Source: Laburnicola sp. R22_1
Taxonomy: Eukaryota; Ascomycota; Dothideomycetes; Pleosporales; Didymosphaeriaceae
Reading direction: 5' to 3'
DNA: 64,000 nucleotides
Assembly: GCA_014281115.1 (NCBI GenBank)
Contig: JACONQ010000001.1
Span: forward strand, 3,596,001-3,660,000
Part shown: piece by piece, positions 1 through 11,336 of the stretch
How positions within the stretch are numbered: position 1 is the first letter of the stretch
How the letters are laid out: every line of letters starts with the position of its first letter
The notes under the pieces: model-generated
Told to the model about the DNA's origin: nothing
The model's database searches: none
Seen by the model: the letters and a program-made list of their open reading frames with translations, nothing else
Position numbers and translations under genes: made by a program

Positions 1-1118
1 TGGCCGAATCCAGAAGTTCTCCCACTGCTGCCACATTGTCCCGTCCGATACTGGCCCTGGAAGGATCTATCTGTGTCAGTGTGGCATCATCTTCCGTCGA
101 GCCAATACACCTTGAGACCATCACCCGCTATATTGAAAGACGCGCGAAAGATGACACAAGACTCACCATTGTCCCAACCACCTATGGGTATATGTAGCGT
201 GGTACCTCCTACATCTCGTAGACCGGCTTCAGCAAGATGCTGTTGGAGCCTCTGCGCGATACGTGGACTCCGATTCGACCTTTCCATTGCGGCAACGTAT
301 GTCTCCCACCATCTCCGAAGAGCCGATTGTGCTGTGAGCCGCCCATTATCGGATTGGATATTCGGATAATACTCGCACATCTGAACCCATCCATTTGGTT
401 TCAGGAGCCTCTTGATGTCCTGGACGTACGCCGGCCATCTGCTGCGTTTGATGCCTTGTACTATCGAGGCGAAGATGCAACGTCAACATATGTTCCAATA
501 GTACCCTGGAGGAGATGGTACTGACCTACGAATCGGGAATGCACAAGGTCGTACGCGTTTCGCTCGAATACCTCCGGGTCGTTGAGCCGGTCGTTGAGGT
601 TGTAACCGAACAAAGTCAGGTTGTCCGGTTGATCATCAACGAGCACCGGGTAGATGTCCACACCAGTCACCTATTCCTGTAAGCACAAGTTCTCGAGCTA
701 GCGGATAATAAATTGCGAAGCGATGTAAAAAAGCATGGCGACCTTCTTCAGTCAAGCGCTCGCACTCACCTCGCATTGTTCGTATTCTTCCGCCACTTGC
801 ACTGCCCAATCGCCTCTTCCGTAGCCACACTCAAGGATCTTCCGCGGATTGTCAATTCTAGGAAGGAAGTACCGATTTCCACAGAGCCGGTAGAGGAGGT
901 CATGTTGCCGAGTTAGCCGGTCTTCTTCGCGCTTTGTTGTGTCAACAATGTCCTTTACAACGAGGAACGGAAATTGGAAAGAATCAATCAAGGTGTGGAG
1001 GTCGGGCACATACTTCATCCGCCGGTACACAATATATCCTCCGGTCTACCGAGTACTTCTGAAATTGGCGGTCGTGGAGGAACACCAAGCGGCGTGTCTC
1101 ATCTGCTTCGTCCGCCAT
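1..1118 (-). CDS. LaeA-like SAM-dependent methyltransferase (3' end beyond window)
   Basis: This is a class I S-adenosylmethionine methyltransferase of the large fungal LaeA/UMTA-like family, whose members are mostly of unknown substrate and often sit with secondary-metabolite genes. I assembled five exons: 1118-1014, 931-770, 670-526, 460-167 and 66 to beyond position 1. All four introns (82, 99, 65 and 100 bp) have GT-AG ends (donors GTATGT, GTGAGT, GTCAGT, GTGAGT) and keep frame. Motif I reads ILECGYGRGDWA at about residues 67-78, followed across intron 2 by VTGVDIYP, the acidic ribose-binding strand. Later come AYDLVHSRF, LLKPNGWVQM and the family signature IPIGGW. About 257 codons lie in the window and the last roughly 40-60 residues should be outside it. 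The start chosen is the first Met before the family-like LFLHD-type segment; an upstream start cannot be excluded. Nothing looks broken. Confidence 0.82.
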
Positions 1119-4100
1119 TGACCGGATTGGGAGACTATTCGATTTGTATGCCTTTAAACCAGCACAAGAACCAAGTCTCGATCGAGTTTTGTGTGTGCCG
1201 GACCTTTCATCCTCCATCAGCAATCTTGATACTCTTTCTATTGTTGGGAATCTCTCACCTTCAGAGTGGTCAAAGATGTCGCAGGAACAGAAACGACAGT
1301 GGCTAGCAAGATAGGATATCCTTTTCAACAAGCCCACCGAATGTAGAATGTGGACAAATAGGATGACGGTTTTCTGCCGCAAAAGAGTCGTTGCAGGACA
1401 CCCAACATGCCGCAACTGTTACAGACAGCCAATGCAGAATGCGGCAAAGGGGTGGTTTTGCGGCTATCCTTGGTCAAAGAGAGCCAGATGACCTTGGATA
1501 CAGGGAGGCTGGATGTTGGGCTCTTGATTGGTATTATTAAAAAGGTGGCACACGATATGGGTGACGACGAAGTGCGGTGTACCTGGTATGAGCTGGCCAC
1601 AGCCGCGATTACCCCCAAGCTATGATCAAGTATGATCAAGAAGACTTCGCGCACTCTCGGTTACCCCCAAGCACACTCGCGGAAAGAGTCTGTTCGGAAA
1701 GCCAGCGACCCTGCCACTTTGCCTCCCCACCTCGAAGCAGAACACTTGCTGCATAGAAAACGTCGCTCTTCCGAAGGCGAAGATGGCAATTACTCTGCCG
1801 GCCAATGAAGAAGAATTGTCGTCATCGAGGGCTCGTGAATGCATTAGTCCCAGAGCTAGTGGGGACAAGTCTCGATGACTCCGCCTTTCCACGAGAACAG
1901 CGTATGGCGAGTGGCGGCCCTACACATCCTGCCCTTCAGGCTTCGGTAAATATGCCTGCCGCATGGGGCGATCCGTGGCTGCAAAGCAGGACAGGCTGGA
2001 CAGCGATGAGGGAAAACGGACCCTGTCGGTGTGGGCGGATATATCAGACTCGACGCCGAGGGAGGAATTCGAACGCTAGCTGACTTACGATGGGCATCTG
2101 CAGGCGCTGTGAGCAACACCCAGAGCCACAGATAAGGCACCCGCCGACTACGATCCCGCCGACATGGCTTTGGCACAGCGGATACCAGCAGTACAGAACT
2201 CGCAGGACCCATGGCCAGTGCGCCAGTCACGGAGGTATGCTGTCAAGGCCAACAGTGGAGCCATTTCACAGCTTGCCTGCATGCAGAAAGAGACAGACGG
2301 CTCCAAGGTGGCTGCACCCACGGCAAGGATGGTTGCGCGGCTTCGGGCATGGCTATCCACGCTCAGAGAGAGCCGACCGACCGTGTCCTGGAAAGATTTC
2401 CAACGGCGATCATGCTCACCGCATCTAGCACCGATCGAGTCTAGATAGCTAGAATTCCCAACGTATGCGACACCATGGAGTCTGGAATATAGCAAGTACA
2501 GCCGTCGCCCGTGGCTTGTCCCAAACGCACCAAGGACGTCGGGCGTCCACGTCCAAGGCACGACGACGGTGGGCGCTCTTTCGGCCGCGTTGCAGCCCAA
2601 ACTCCCGTCCCATCCTGAATGATGCAGCTACCTGTGCAAGCCAAGCGAGAATGCTTCTTCGTTCTTTCTATGGCTATTACCCCTCCAGCTTGGCTATCCC
2701 TTAGCTACAAGTTTCCTTGAGCCGTCGAGCGTGAGACATGCAGAGGTTGGACTGTTACACGGCATGCGGAAGATTCTGCTGTCCCCTTTCGGACGCATCA
2801 ATCAACTTTCTTGGGCCTACTGACCGCGAAGCTTTCCTTGCGTGCAGAAGGTCACACAGGCACGTTTAAACGCTACGAAACTATGTATGCCATGTGCCGC
2901 GCTTGCTTCCCAAGGCACGAGTTTTGCCGGAGCTTTCGATAATGCATACACACTCATGACCTATCAACCCTTTCATGGGCTGCTTCTTTCATCCAGTAAT
3001 CTACGCATCCAACCCGGTTCCAAGCTGTGCCTCGTCTGTTCCTTCCGCAGCAGATGTACTGCCGTACATGGTGCATTGATGGCTCTTGGGTATCTGCATC
3101 TGCATACATGGCTGGGATCTCTCAAGACGTACACCGACATGAAGGGCGTTGCCTGATGCAAGCGAGGTCTAAAACGTGTTTGCACTCCGTCTTCTATGCA
3201 AGTTAGACTCCCCTTCCCGCCCTCCTCAGCCGTCACCTGCAACGATCCCGCACCTCCAACGCGGCGTCCGACCACCCACAGCACCACGTATTCCACTGCA
3301 ACTGATTCAGGACTCGACGTTTGCATGGGTGGCTTTCGATTTATCCGACAAAAAGGGCAAGGCTCCCTATATGCGTCGGCCTGTGCATAAAGCGACCTGT
3401 CTGGTTGCACTGACATTGGCTAATGTAACACACTGTCTTACCATGTCGATCGGTCGGCCTTCTCGTCGATGCTTGTAGGTGGCGTTATGGTGGTTAAGGG
3501 CCGATTACACCCACCCATTGGATGGCAGAGTACTCGATCACGTAACAAATTGTCAGACCACTCTCGAGTCTCTACAATGGTCTTGTAGGGCACTATACAT
3601 GGCAGTTGTAGGGCAAAGAAGCTCGCCATCTCCGCCAAGGTATTTCGACATTAGCGGCCAGTTAGAAGATTCGTCGGCTCATGTGCAGTGCGACTCGGTC
3701 GTGCCGGGTCTATTGGAGCTACAGCCTACATTGCAGTGAAACGAAGGTTGCACAACATTGCAGTAAAACAAAGGTTGCACAGAGCATGGCGGATGTCTGG
3801 TGGACATGCCCGAGACGTATGCAGCTCTCCCGCAGCGCAGCGCAGTGCAGTGCCGGAATCATCCTTTTCAACTGCATCGAATGCGGCCACAGGCATGGCT
3901 GATGACGCCTAGGTCCATCTCTCGCTCTGCGGGTAGGCAGCAGCTTCTCCTCGATGCTCGGATGGGTTGACTTCGCCTTCGGGTAGAGTGCGCAGTATCC
4001 ATGGTGGCTTGATGAAACTTTGACATGAGCCAGGCTTCTTGGTTGCCCCTATTGTGCAGCGGACATGGCACCTTGCGGACCCCACGAGCCTGCCGACCCC

Positions 4101-4763
4101 AAGTTATGCCCATACTTTCTTGAACCGGAGGACTCGGGTCTTGCGCACGGCGAGGTAGTAGATGGACTGTGGTGCATTTGGACGCGACGTAGCGAGAGCA
4201 ATGAGGACGGGTCGGGGTAGTAGAGCATGAACAAGGCGTTCAGTTGCTGGTAGGAGTCGACAAGGGCACGGTGGACACAGCAGACGATGCGAAGACAGTC
4301 GGCGCGGCGGGGAATGGTGGGAAACTCGGACCTGCGGCTGGTCAGTCTTGGTTGTGCGACCACAGCCAAGGGGGCAAGGGAGGCAGGTGAAGTGGTGCGT
4401 GGATGCGTGGCTTCACGAAGACTTTTCCGTCTGCAATTCAGCACGGCCCGGTCGCCGCAGAGGCTTGCTGTTTTCCGCCTAATAAGTGTATGCAAGTAGG
4501 CTGAAGACGAGACGTCTCGCAACGAGAAGCTCGCATCACAAGAGATGGATGGAAATGCATCGGATTTTCCTCGTCGCAATAATACTGTAATATAGCCCGG
4601 CAGGCGGAACGTTCGCGCACTCCCACATTATTACTTGCAGTGCCCCAGACGGCCGTCGGGCAGCAAGATGCCGGCTTGTGATAATAATCAGATGGCGTCA
4701 TTACGAGACGGCGCTCTGTCTACTATTCTCTCGTCTCGCGTCTGGCCGCTGGCCGACTGCCGG
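1119..4763. other. 3.6-kb stretch without a supportable gene
   Basis: Base composition is like the gene-rich parts, and open frames up to 176 codons occur on both strands, but none shows a recognisable domain, and antisense frames of similar length overlap them. A 29-bp unit beginning ACATTGCAGT is repeated in tandem twice near 3729-3785, followed by a short GCAGC/GCAGT run near 3832-3855. The stretch may hold untranslated regions, a fast-evolving gene or a decayed one; I cannot tell which. Confidence 0.4.
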
Positions 4764-4769
4764 CCTCGG
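4764..4769 (+). promoter_or_regulatory. CCTCGG fatty-acid response motif, distal
   Basis: The hexamer CCTCGG lies 205 bp before the FOX2 start codon. In Aspergillus nidulans the zinc-cluster regulators FarA and FarB act on fatty-acid catabolism genes through CCTCGG. The hexamer is seen directly; its use here is inferred from the gene downstream. Confidence 0.5.
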
Positions 4770-4833
4770 GACAGGGCCGCTCGTCGCATGTGAAAAGCGG
4801 GTCACGTGCGCCGCACCCCACAGCATCCCCGGA

Positions 4834-4839
4834 CCTCGG
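4834..4839 (+). promoter_or_regulatory. CCTCGG fatty-acid response motif, proximal
   Basis: A second CCTCGG, on the same strand and 135 bp before the FOX2 start codon. Two copies within 76 bp in front of a beta-oxidation gene fit FarA/FarB (Ctf1-type) control by long- and short-chain fatty acids. A GTCACGTG box at about 4801 lies between the two. Confidence 0.55.
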
Positions 4840-4968
4840 CAAATCGTCATGGGAGACCTCGCTCCGGAGCTTTTAGCAGACACAAAACCACGCGCAGGCC
4901 TGCGGTCCGGCCCTTGACCACTCTCTTCTTCTCGCTCCAGCATTGTGCATATTCCATCGTCACGCATC

Positions 4969-7780
4969 ATGGCACCTGCAGAGCTGCGCTACGACGGCCA
5001 GACGGTCGTCGTCACAGGCGCGGGCGGCGGCCTGGGGCGCGAGTATGCCATCTTCTTCGGCAGCCGCGGCGCCAACGTCGTGGTCAACGACCTCGGCGGC
5101 AGCTTCAAGGGCGAGGGCGCGGGCTCAGCGGTACGTCGTTCTTCCCACCCGGGCGCCGTTCTGGCATGCTGACCTACCACGCGCAGGCCGCAGACAAGGT
5201 CGTCCACGAGATCCGCGCCGCGGGCGGCAAGGCCGTTGCCAACTACGACTCGGTCGAGAACGGCGACGCCATCATCAAGACGGCCATTGACAGCTTCGGC
5301 CGCGTCGACGTGCTCATCAACAACGCCGGCATCCTGCGCGATGTCAGCTTCAAGAACATGCGCCAGCAGGACTGGGACCTCATCTACAAGGTCCACGTCC
5401 AGGGCGCCTACAAGTGCGCGCGCGCAGCTTGGCCCTACTTCCGGAAGCAAAAGTACGGACGGCTGATCAGCACCGCCTCGGCCGCCGGCCTGTTTGGCTC
5501 CTTCGGCCAGACCAACTACTCGGCCGCGAAGCTCGCCCTCGTCGGCTTCACCGAGACGCTGGCCAAGGAGGGTCGCAAGTACAACATCCTCTGCAACGTC
5601 ATCGCGCCCATTGCCGCGAGTCGCATGACCGAGACCGTCATGCCGCCCGACGTCCTGGCGAAGCTCAAGCCCGAGTGGATCGTGCCGCTCGTGGCCGTCC
5701 TCACCCACAGCTCGTCTACCGAGACGGGCTCAATATACGAAGCCGGTGGAGGCCACATTGCGAAGTTGCGATGGGAGCGCTCCAAGGGCGCCCTTTTCAA
5801 GCCCGACGATTCATTCACGCCAGGCGCCATTGCAGCCAAGTGGAAGGACGTGGTCGACTTCTCCCAACCAGATCATCCCGATGGCCCGGCCAACTCCCTG
5901 GCCCTTCTCGAAGCTGCTGCTCAGCTGTCTCCCAGCCCCAAGACGCAGCAGCCCAACTTCAAGGACAAGGTGGTGCTCATCACTGGTGCCGGTGCCGGTC
6001 TTGGCCGTGCATACGCTCTTCTGTTCGCTAAGCTCGGTGCCAAGCTTGTCATAAACGACCTTGCCAACCCGGATGCCGTGGTACAGGAAATCCAGAAGCT
6101 AGGTGGGCATGCTGTCGGAAACAAGGCCAATGTCGTCGACGGCGAGGCAGTCATCAAGGGCGCAATTGATGCCTACGGTCGCATCGACGTGCTGGTCAAC
6201 AACGCGGGCATTCTGCGTGACAAGGCCTTTGCCAACATGACCGACGACCAATGGGACATCATCCACCAAGTGCATTTATACGGCACCTACGCTTGCACCA
6301 AGGCGGCTTGGCCTTACTTCTTAAAGCAGAAGTATGGCCGTGTCCTGAATACCACTTCAACAAGCGGCATCTACGGTAACTTCGGCCAAGCCAACTACTC
6401 TTCAGCAAAGTGTGGCATTCTTGGTTTCTCCAAATCTCTTGCGTTGGAAGGCAAGAAGAACAACATTTTTGTCAACACCATCGCGCCCAATGCCGGCACA
6501 GGGATGACGCGCACCATCATGCCGGAGGAGATGGTTCAAGCTCTTAAGCCTGATTACGTTGCTCCTCTTGTCGTGCTTCTATGCTCCGACAAGGCCCCTG
6601 AACCAACTGGTGGCCTTTATGAGACCGGTCAAGGCTGGGTTGCTGCTACCAGGTGGCAGCGCACCGGTGGCAACGGCTTTCCTGTCGACGTTAAGCTTAC
6701 GCCCGAAGCTGTCTTGGAAAAGTGGGATAGAATTAACAACTTTGATGATGGTCGCGCGGACCATCCGTTCGACAATGCAAGCGGTCTACAGAGCATAATG
6801 GCCAACATGGAGAACACATCCAAAGGCAAGAAGGAAGAGTCAGGCAAGGTCGACTACCTGAAGGCCATCGAAGAGGCCAAAGCGGCCAAAGCTCAAGGTT
6901 CGCCGTTCGAATATGACGAGAAGGACGTCATTCTTTACAGTAAGTTTTCTACTCACGGTTCCTGAAATCAAACAGAGCTGACCAGAACGCAGACCTTGGT
7001 GTTGGTGCTAAACGAACCGATCTGCCTCTTGTCTTCGAGAACCACGAAAACTTCCAGGTACTCCCCACCTTCGGTGTGGTCCCACCGTTCAATGCCGTCG
7101 CACCCTACAATATGGATGACATTGTACCCAATTTCTCACCCATGATGCTCCTTCATGGTGAGCAATTCCTAGAGATCCGGAAATTCCCCATCCCTACCCA
7201 GGCCAAGCTCGTGACATACCCCAAGCTCATCGAGGTCATGGACAAGGGTGCTGCCGGTGTTGTCGTACAGGGCAGCACCACCAAAGACGCCAACACTGGC
7301 GAAGACATCTTCTACAACGAATCGACAGTCTTCATCCGCGGTTCCGGCAAATTTGGCGGCTCTCCCAAAGGCGGCAACCGCGGTGCAGCAACCGCCATCC
7401 ACAAGCCCCCGCAGCGGGACCCCGACGCTGTCGTCGAGGAGAAGACCACCGAAGAACAAGCCGCCCTATACCGCCTATCGGGTGACCGCAACCCACTGCA
7501 CATCGATCCCGAGTTCAGCAAGGTCGGCGGCTTCGAGGTGCCCATCCTGCACGGGCTCTGCTTCTTCGGCATTTCCGGGAAGCATGTGTTGCAGACGTTT
7601 GGGCAGTATAAGAATATCAAGGTTAGGTTTGCAGGCACGGTGTTGCCGGGGCAGACATTGAGGACAGAGATGTGGAAGGTGGGGAATACGGTGGTATTCC
7701 AGACGAGGGTTGTTGAGACGGGGAAGCTGTGTATCAGCGGGGCTGGGGCAGAGCTGTTGGGTGGAGGAAGTAAGTTGTAA
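4969..7780 (+). CDS. FOX2: Peroxisomal multifunctional beta-oxidation enzyme (2-enoyl-CoA hydratase 2 / (3R)-hydroxyacyl-CoA dehydrogenase)
   Basis: The enzyme hydrates trans-2-enoyl-CoA to (3R)-hydroxyacyl-CoA and oxidises it to 3-ketoacyl-CoA in peroxisomal fatty-acid beta-oxidation. Exons are 4969-5130, 5187-6939 and 6993-7780, with introns of 56 bp (GTACGT...CAG) and 53 bp (GTAAGT...CAG); the joined frame gives 900 residues, the usual Fox2 length. It has two short-chain dehydrogenase domains. The first has TGAGGGLG at 16-23, NNAG at 99-102 and YSAAK at 165-169; the second has TGAGAGLG at 320-327 and YSSAK at 458-462. The C-terminal hot-dog hydratase-2 domain carries GDRNPLH with the catalytic Asp and His at about 803 and 808. 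The last three residues, SKL, are a canonical PTS1 peroxisomal signal. Two CCTCGG boxes upstream suggest fatty-acid induction. All key residues are present, so the gene appears functional. Confidence 0.97.
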
Positions 7781-8530
7781 GCTTTGACTGGCATGCGAAG
7801 GAAAATGAGATCTAGTGTCTGCATAGGCGTTTGTAAAGATATTTTTCGATTTAGCTCTATCCACTACGAATGTATTCAAAGTTATAATTGACTTGCCGTC
7901 TTATTTGTATTATTCACGATTTATATGGTATTAGAGGCTAATGGTAAAATGCAAGTTTAGGATCTCGTCTACGTAACCTCTCATATCCTTTTTAGATAGA
8001 CAGAGAGTAAAGGCCAAGCCCAGAGGAGACCTTAGTAACGCTTGGTGCACGGACGCCCAAAGATTTCCCACGCTCCTGCACCTTGCCTCCGAACCACCAA
8101 CGAACCACTACCATCGCGGTTCCGCACACCTCCATGGTATAGCTTCATGCTGCCTAGCTGCACCAATTGTCGCTTCTCATTCTTCTCTGAGCTCACCGGT
8201 CGTGCTGACTTGCATCGTGGCTGCCGAAGCAGGTGTCATATGAATACCTGAGGTTCATCTCCGAATCACGGCTCTTACTTCCGCAGCGGACTTTTCTGGA
8301 ACGTCCTTGTGCATGTCACACTAGTTGCGGGCGGCATATAGTTCCGTAGAGGCCATTTGGGGCGTGTGAGCGCCTGGGAAAGCACAGTTTTGAGCCTCAT
8401 TCCACAGCTGCCTTGAAGCTAGTCGCATCTCCACTTTCACCAGCATGCTAGCTGCAACATCGTCAAGCTTCTTTCTACAGCTCCCTCCCGTCCATGGCCA
8501 CAACCACCCCCGGCTCTTCCGTCAATAGAC
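7781..8530. other. Intergenic region between FOX2 and the following gene
   Basis: The region holds the FOX2 3' end (AT-rich stretch around 7830-8030) and the presumed promoter of the downstream gene. I see no open frame with family features, no tRNA-like fold and no repeat. Confidence 0.4.
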
Positions 8531-9646
8531 ATGACATCGTTTTTGTCTAAATTTCGTCGCTCAGAGACTCGCTCGCCGTCGAGGCAGCGGCTGCAGGCTG
8601 CACCCCTGCCCCGCAATCTTCCCAATGTCGTGCCGGACCAGCCTTGCCAACGTTTGGACTTTTGGATAATTCAGGACCAGGATCGCAATGCTCTTGTTGA
8701 GCGCATCGTTCCGTATATGACGGGCACTATACAAGAGGAGCAGTTGCCAGAAACTATCGCAGAAGAGAAGCCTTGGGTTGGGGAGCTTATTTGTTCCGAG
8801 CCCGTAGAAGAAGACGCAGAGCAGTTTCGCGAGACTACAACCGCCTTCTGGAAAGGTCCGGACGCCATGGTCGATGAGCTGCGCCATGTGACGCGGTATT
8901 GGTTCTGGATCCTGCTCCGTCATACTTTTCGTTCTCGTCTCAAGAACGGACAGAAAAAGTCACTTATCGCCGTCAACCTAGAGGATCTGGAAGACGGCGA
9001 TTTCATCTCCCAGCTGGACAATAAAGAGACCGCTAGCCTCTCCCGGCGCTCGAACCTGTACACCGACTACAAAGACAGCTACAAGGAAACCAAAAACAGT
9101 AGCTCGTGGTCGCATTATTGCTCGCGTGTGAAGATATTCTGCCGGTTTGTGGGTCTGCGCACCTTGTCCAGCAAACTCGAGCACATCCTCGACGACCTCG
9201 AACGCGATCTGGTGCCAATCAAAACCAATCGGAAACTACGGCTCAATAACTTTCTACTTTCTTGCCGGGAATTGATGGAGAAGCTCCTTCCCGAATCGCC
9301 TGCCGGCAAAGGCAACTGGAAACCACGAGGGAACGAATACGCAAAACGGTGGAGAGAATTGTTCGCGAAGGAATGGAACCGCTGCAAGGTTGAAAAACCA
9401 GCTGGGCATCCGCTGTTGGATTTGGTCGCCACCGAGAGATATTATGCCGTTGGGGAGAAGCTGTATGGTACGCTGAGCGAACGCGGGGTCCATAATCGCC
9501 AGGAGCATCTTGACAAGGAAGTCGATGCGGATGTGTTGGTGTTGGTGTTTGCCATTTTGCCCAGGGTGTTTTCGATGCCGCCGTGCGTGGAGGTCGATCC
9601 GAGGTGGGACGCGGACGTGGAGAAGAAGAGGTGGGGCTTGGTGTAG
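8531..9646 (+). CDS. Hypothetical protein, single exon, 371 residues
   Basis: An uninterrupted frame of 371 codons with normal coding composition. I do not recognise a family. The N-terminus (about residues 1-35) is basic and Ser/Arg/Pro-rich and looks disordered. The rest is highly charged and probably helical, rich in Trp, Arg, Lys and Glu, with no signal peptide, no membrane segment and no obvious catalytic motif. An Arg-Trp-rich stretch around residues 112-132 and a Leu-rich helix around 220-265 are the most structured-looking parts. It is probably an intracellular protein. The first Met is used because the frame has no earlier one and reading starts directly after a CT-rich leader. Confidence 0.65.
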   Translation: MTSFLSKFRRSETRSPSRQRLQAAPLPRNLPNVVPDQPCQRLDFWIIQDQDRNALVERIVPYMTGTIQEEQLPETIAEEKPWVGELICSEPVEEDAEQFRETTTAFWKGPDAMVDELRHVTRYWFWILLRHTFRSRLKNGQKKSLIAVNLEDLEDGDFISQLDNKETASLSRRSNLYTDYKDSYKETKNSSSWSHYCSRVKIFCRFVGLRTLSSKLEHILDDLERDLVPIKTNRKLRLNNFLLSCRELMEKLLPESPAGKGNWKPRGNEYAKRWRELFAKEWNRCKVEKPAGHPLLDLVATERYYAVGEKLYGTLSERGVHNRQEHLDKEVDADVLVLVFAILPRVFSMPPCVEVDPRWDADVEKKRWGLV

Positions 9647-10213
9647 TGGTGAGTGATTGATATGTTATACCCGGATGTTATGAGTATCTGTATTTCGTTT
9701 TGTGGAAGTTTAGTAATGCATTAGCGGGACGTGGAGTTGGATTGGGTGATAATATTAGACTTGGATATTTCAACTTACATTGTTGAACTATATGGACCCA
9801 CTACTATCTATGGTCGCTTTGGCTTGTCAAAGTATTATTCTTCGTCATCTCCTGATCGCCGCTGTGTCTTAAGCGCCGCTTTCGCTTCCCAGCGATGTAA
9901 AGTTGGATTTGGCGGAGGCTGACGAACGAGGTGGTGAGGTAAGGGAAGAAGTAGAGTGAAGGAGTGATGGAGACAGACAGCGTGGTGAGCGTTGTGTTTA
10001 GAGGAGGGAGGGAGATGGATGGATGGGATAGGATTGGGGGGGGGGGGGAGCCGTGCATGGATTACATCTAAACCAGCGACTTAGCCCTCCTTAGCCCTCA
10101 CAGTACAAAGCTCAACCCAACCTCGTTTACACGCAATCCCAGTACATCCGAGTTGCATCCAAGAGTCCCCTCTGAACAACGCTCTCATCGAGCAGCAAAT
10201 TCCCAACCCATCT
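9647..10213. other. Intergenic region with a 13-G run
   Basis: A region between two genes that end towards each other. A run of thirteen G residues lies at about 10036-10048 beside GGAT-rich sequence. No gene is evident. Confidence 0.4.
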
Positions 10214-11181
10214 TCAACCCGGCTTCTCCACCGGCTTCTTCCCCACCGCCTCCAACTCCACTACTCTACGCACCTCAACACCGTCAAGCTCCACTATCCC
10301 ATTCTCCACTTGTACTTTTACTTCTTCCATTGGGACAAGCGCCGAGGCTGTGCGACGAGCGTCCCGCTTGCGGAGAAAGTAGACGACTACGCCGAATAGG
10401 GTGACTAGGAGGACGGCGATGGGGATGCTGAGTCCTATGCTGATTTTTGCTAGGGCAGAGAGGCTTTTGGAGGAGGTGGTGGGGGATGATGATGAAGGTG
10501 TGGCTGGGAGGAGGGCGGTTGAAGGCGTGGTGGTGGGGAGGATGGCGTTGGGTGTTGCGTTGGGGTCGTTTGGGGGTGCAGTGAGGGTGGATGGATGAGG
10601 GGAGGTGATGGATGGCTGGTTTGGACTTGTGTTGGGCGATTGTGATGGGGATGAGGAGGGTGAAGGTGCTGCTGAAAGCGTTGGCACCTCGAGGCTTGTC
10701 GTTGTTTCTGGGAGAAAAGGGTTCTGCGGGGGCGTCGCGTGCGAGGGAGAGGTTTCTGGCAAAGGCAAAGGCACAGCAGAGGACGTGGTTCGCGATGAAG
10801 GCCAAGTAAAGACGCTGCTGGCCGGAGTAGGCTCGCTACTAGACGGTATAGAACTCTCTGCCTGTCAGTCAGTCACCTACAGACACCCGCACGCCCCCAG
10901 CATGCGGATAGGTACCAGCGCAAACACTCTCCGCCCACGCAACCATACTGGACGACGCGGCCGGGCTCTCGCAACTTTCGGCGCAGCGCTTGACTCCACT
11001 CTCGAGGCTTCCCTTTTCGCATGCACAGTGCATGTCATCTCCGCAGTGGTATTGACCCTTTGCCGTCCCGAGCGTTGAATAGAAACACTGACGAGGGTGT
11101 GAGATATGCGCCTGCTATGGGGTAATTGGTTCTTACTCCGCAGTCAGGCAGCTTTTGGGGAGATGCTACGACAGCGACCAT
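10214..11181 (-). CDS. CFEM-domain membrane-anchored surface protein
   Basis: A predicted fungal surface protein with an extracellular CFEM module; CFEM proteins are known in haem or iron capture, adhesion and host interaction. Exons are 11181-11137, 11087-10916 and 10857-10214; introns are 49 bp (GTAAGA...CAG) and 58 bp (GTACCT...CAG, branch CTGAC), giving 286 residues. The first 75 residues hold eight cysteines in CFEM-like order, beginning LPDCG and including HCGDDMHCAC and VKRCAESC. A long Ser/Thr/Pro-rich stalk follows (about 76-205), then one membrane helix (about 211-234) and a basic-start cytoplasmic tail of roughly 50 residues. The spacing between the first two cysteines is shorter than usual, so the first splice acceptor may lie at a nearby AG. 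The signal peptide is also very short, so an upstream exon is possible. Confidence 0.75.
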
Positions 11182-11336
11182 GATGGCGACGACAACCCGA
11201 TATCAGAAGCAATACATCGCTGTTTCCGGGGGAGCGCATCGATGGTGAACGAGTAATGGTAGATTCGAGGGGAATTTGTTACTGAGAGAAGTGCAGACGA
11301 AGAAGAGAAACAAGCAGGCAGACAGCACATGCACCC

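Noticed and set aside
984..1415. 143-codon minus-strand frame as a separate gene
   Set aside because: Only its end (MADEADETRR onward) is coding; it is exon 1 of the methyltransferase, whose donor GTATGT lies at 1013.
1407..1625. 72-codon plus-strand frame beginning MPQLLQTAN
   Set aside because: Its composition is protein-like but too short, with no family and no flanking exons identified.
2090..2600. Overlapping frames of 94-150 codons on both strands
   Set aside because: They shadow each other, with no motif and no splice-extended continuation that I could find.
4049..4579. 176-codon minus-strand frame
   Set aside because: No recognisable domain, low-complexity Arg/Ser composition and overlapping plus-strand frames; not enough to call a gene.
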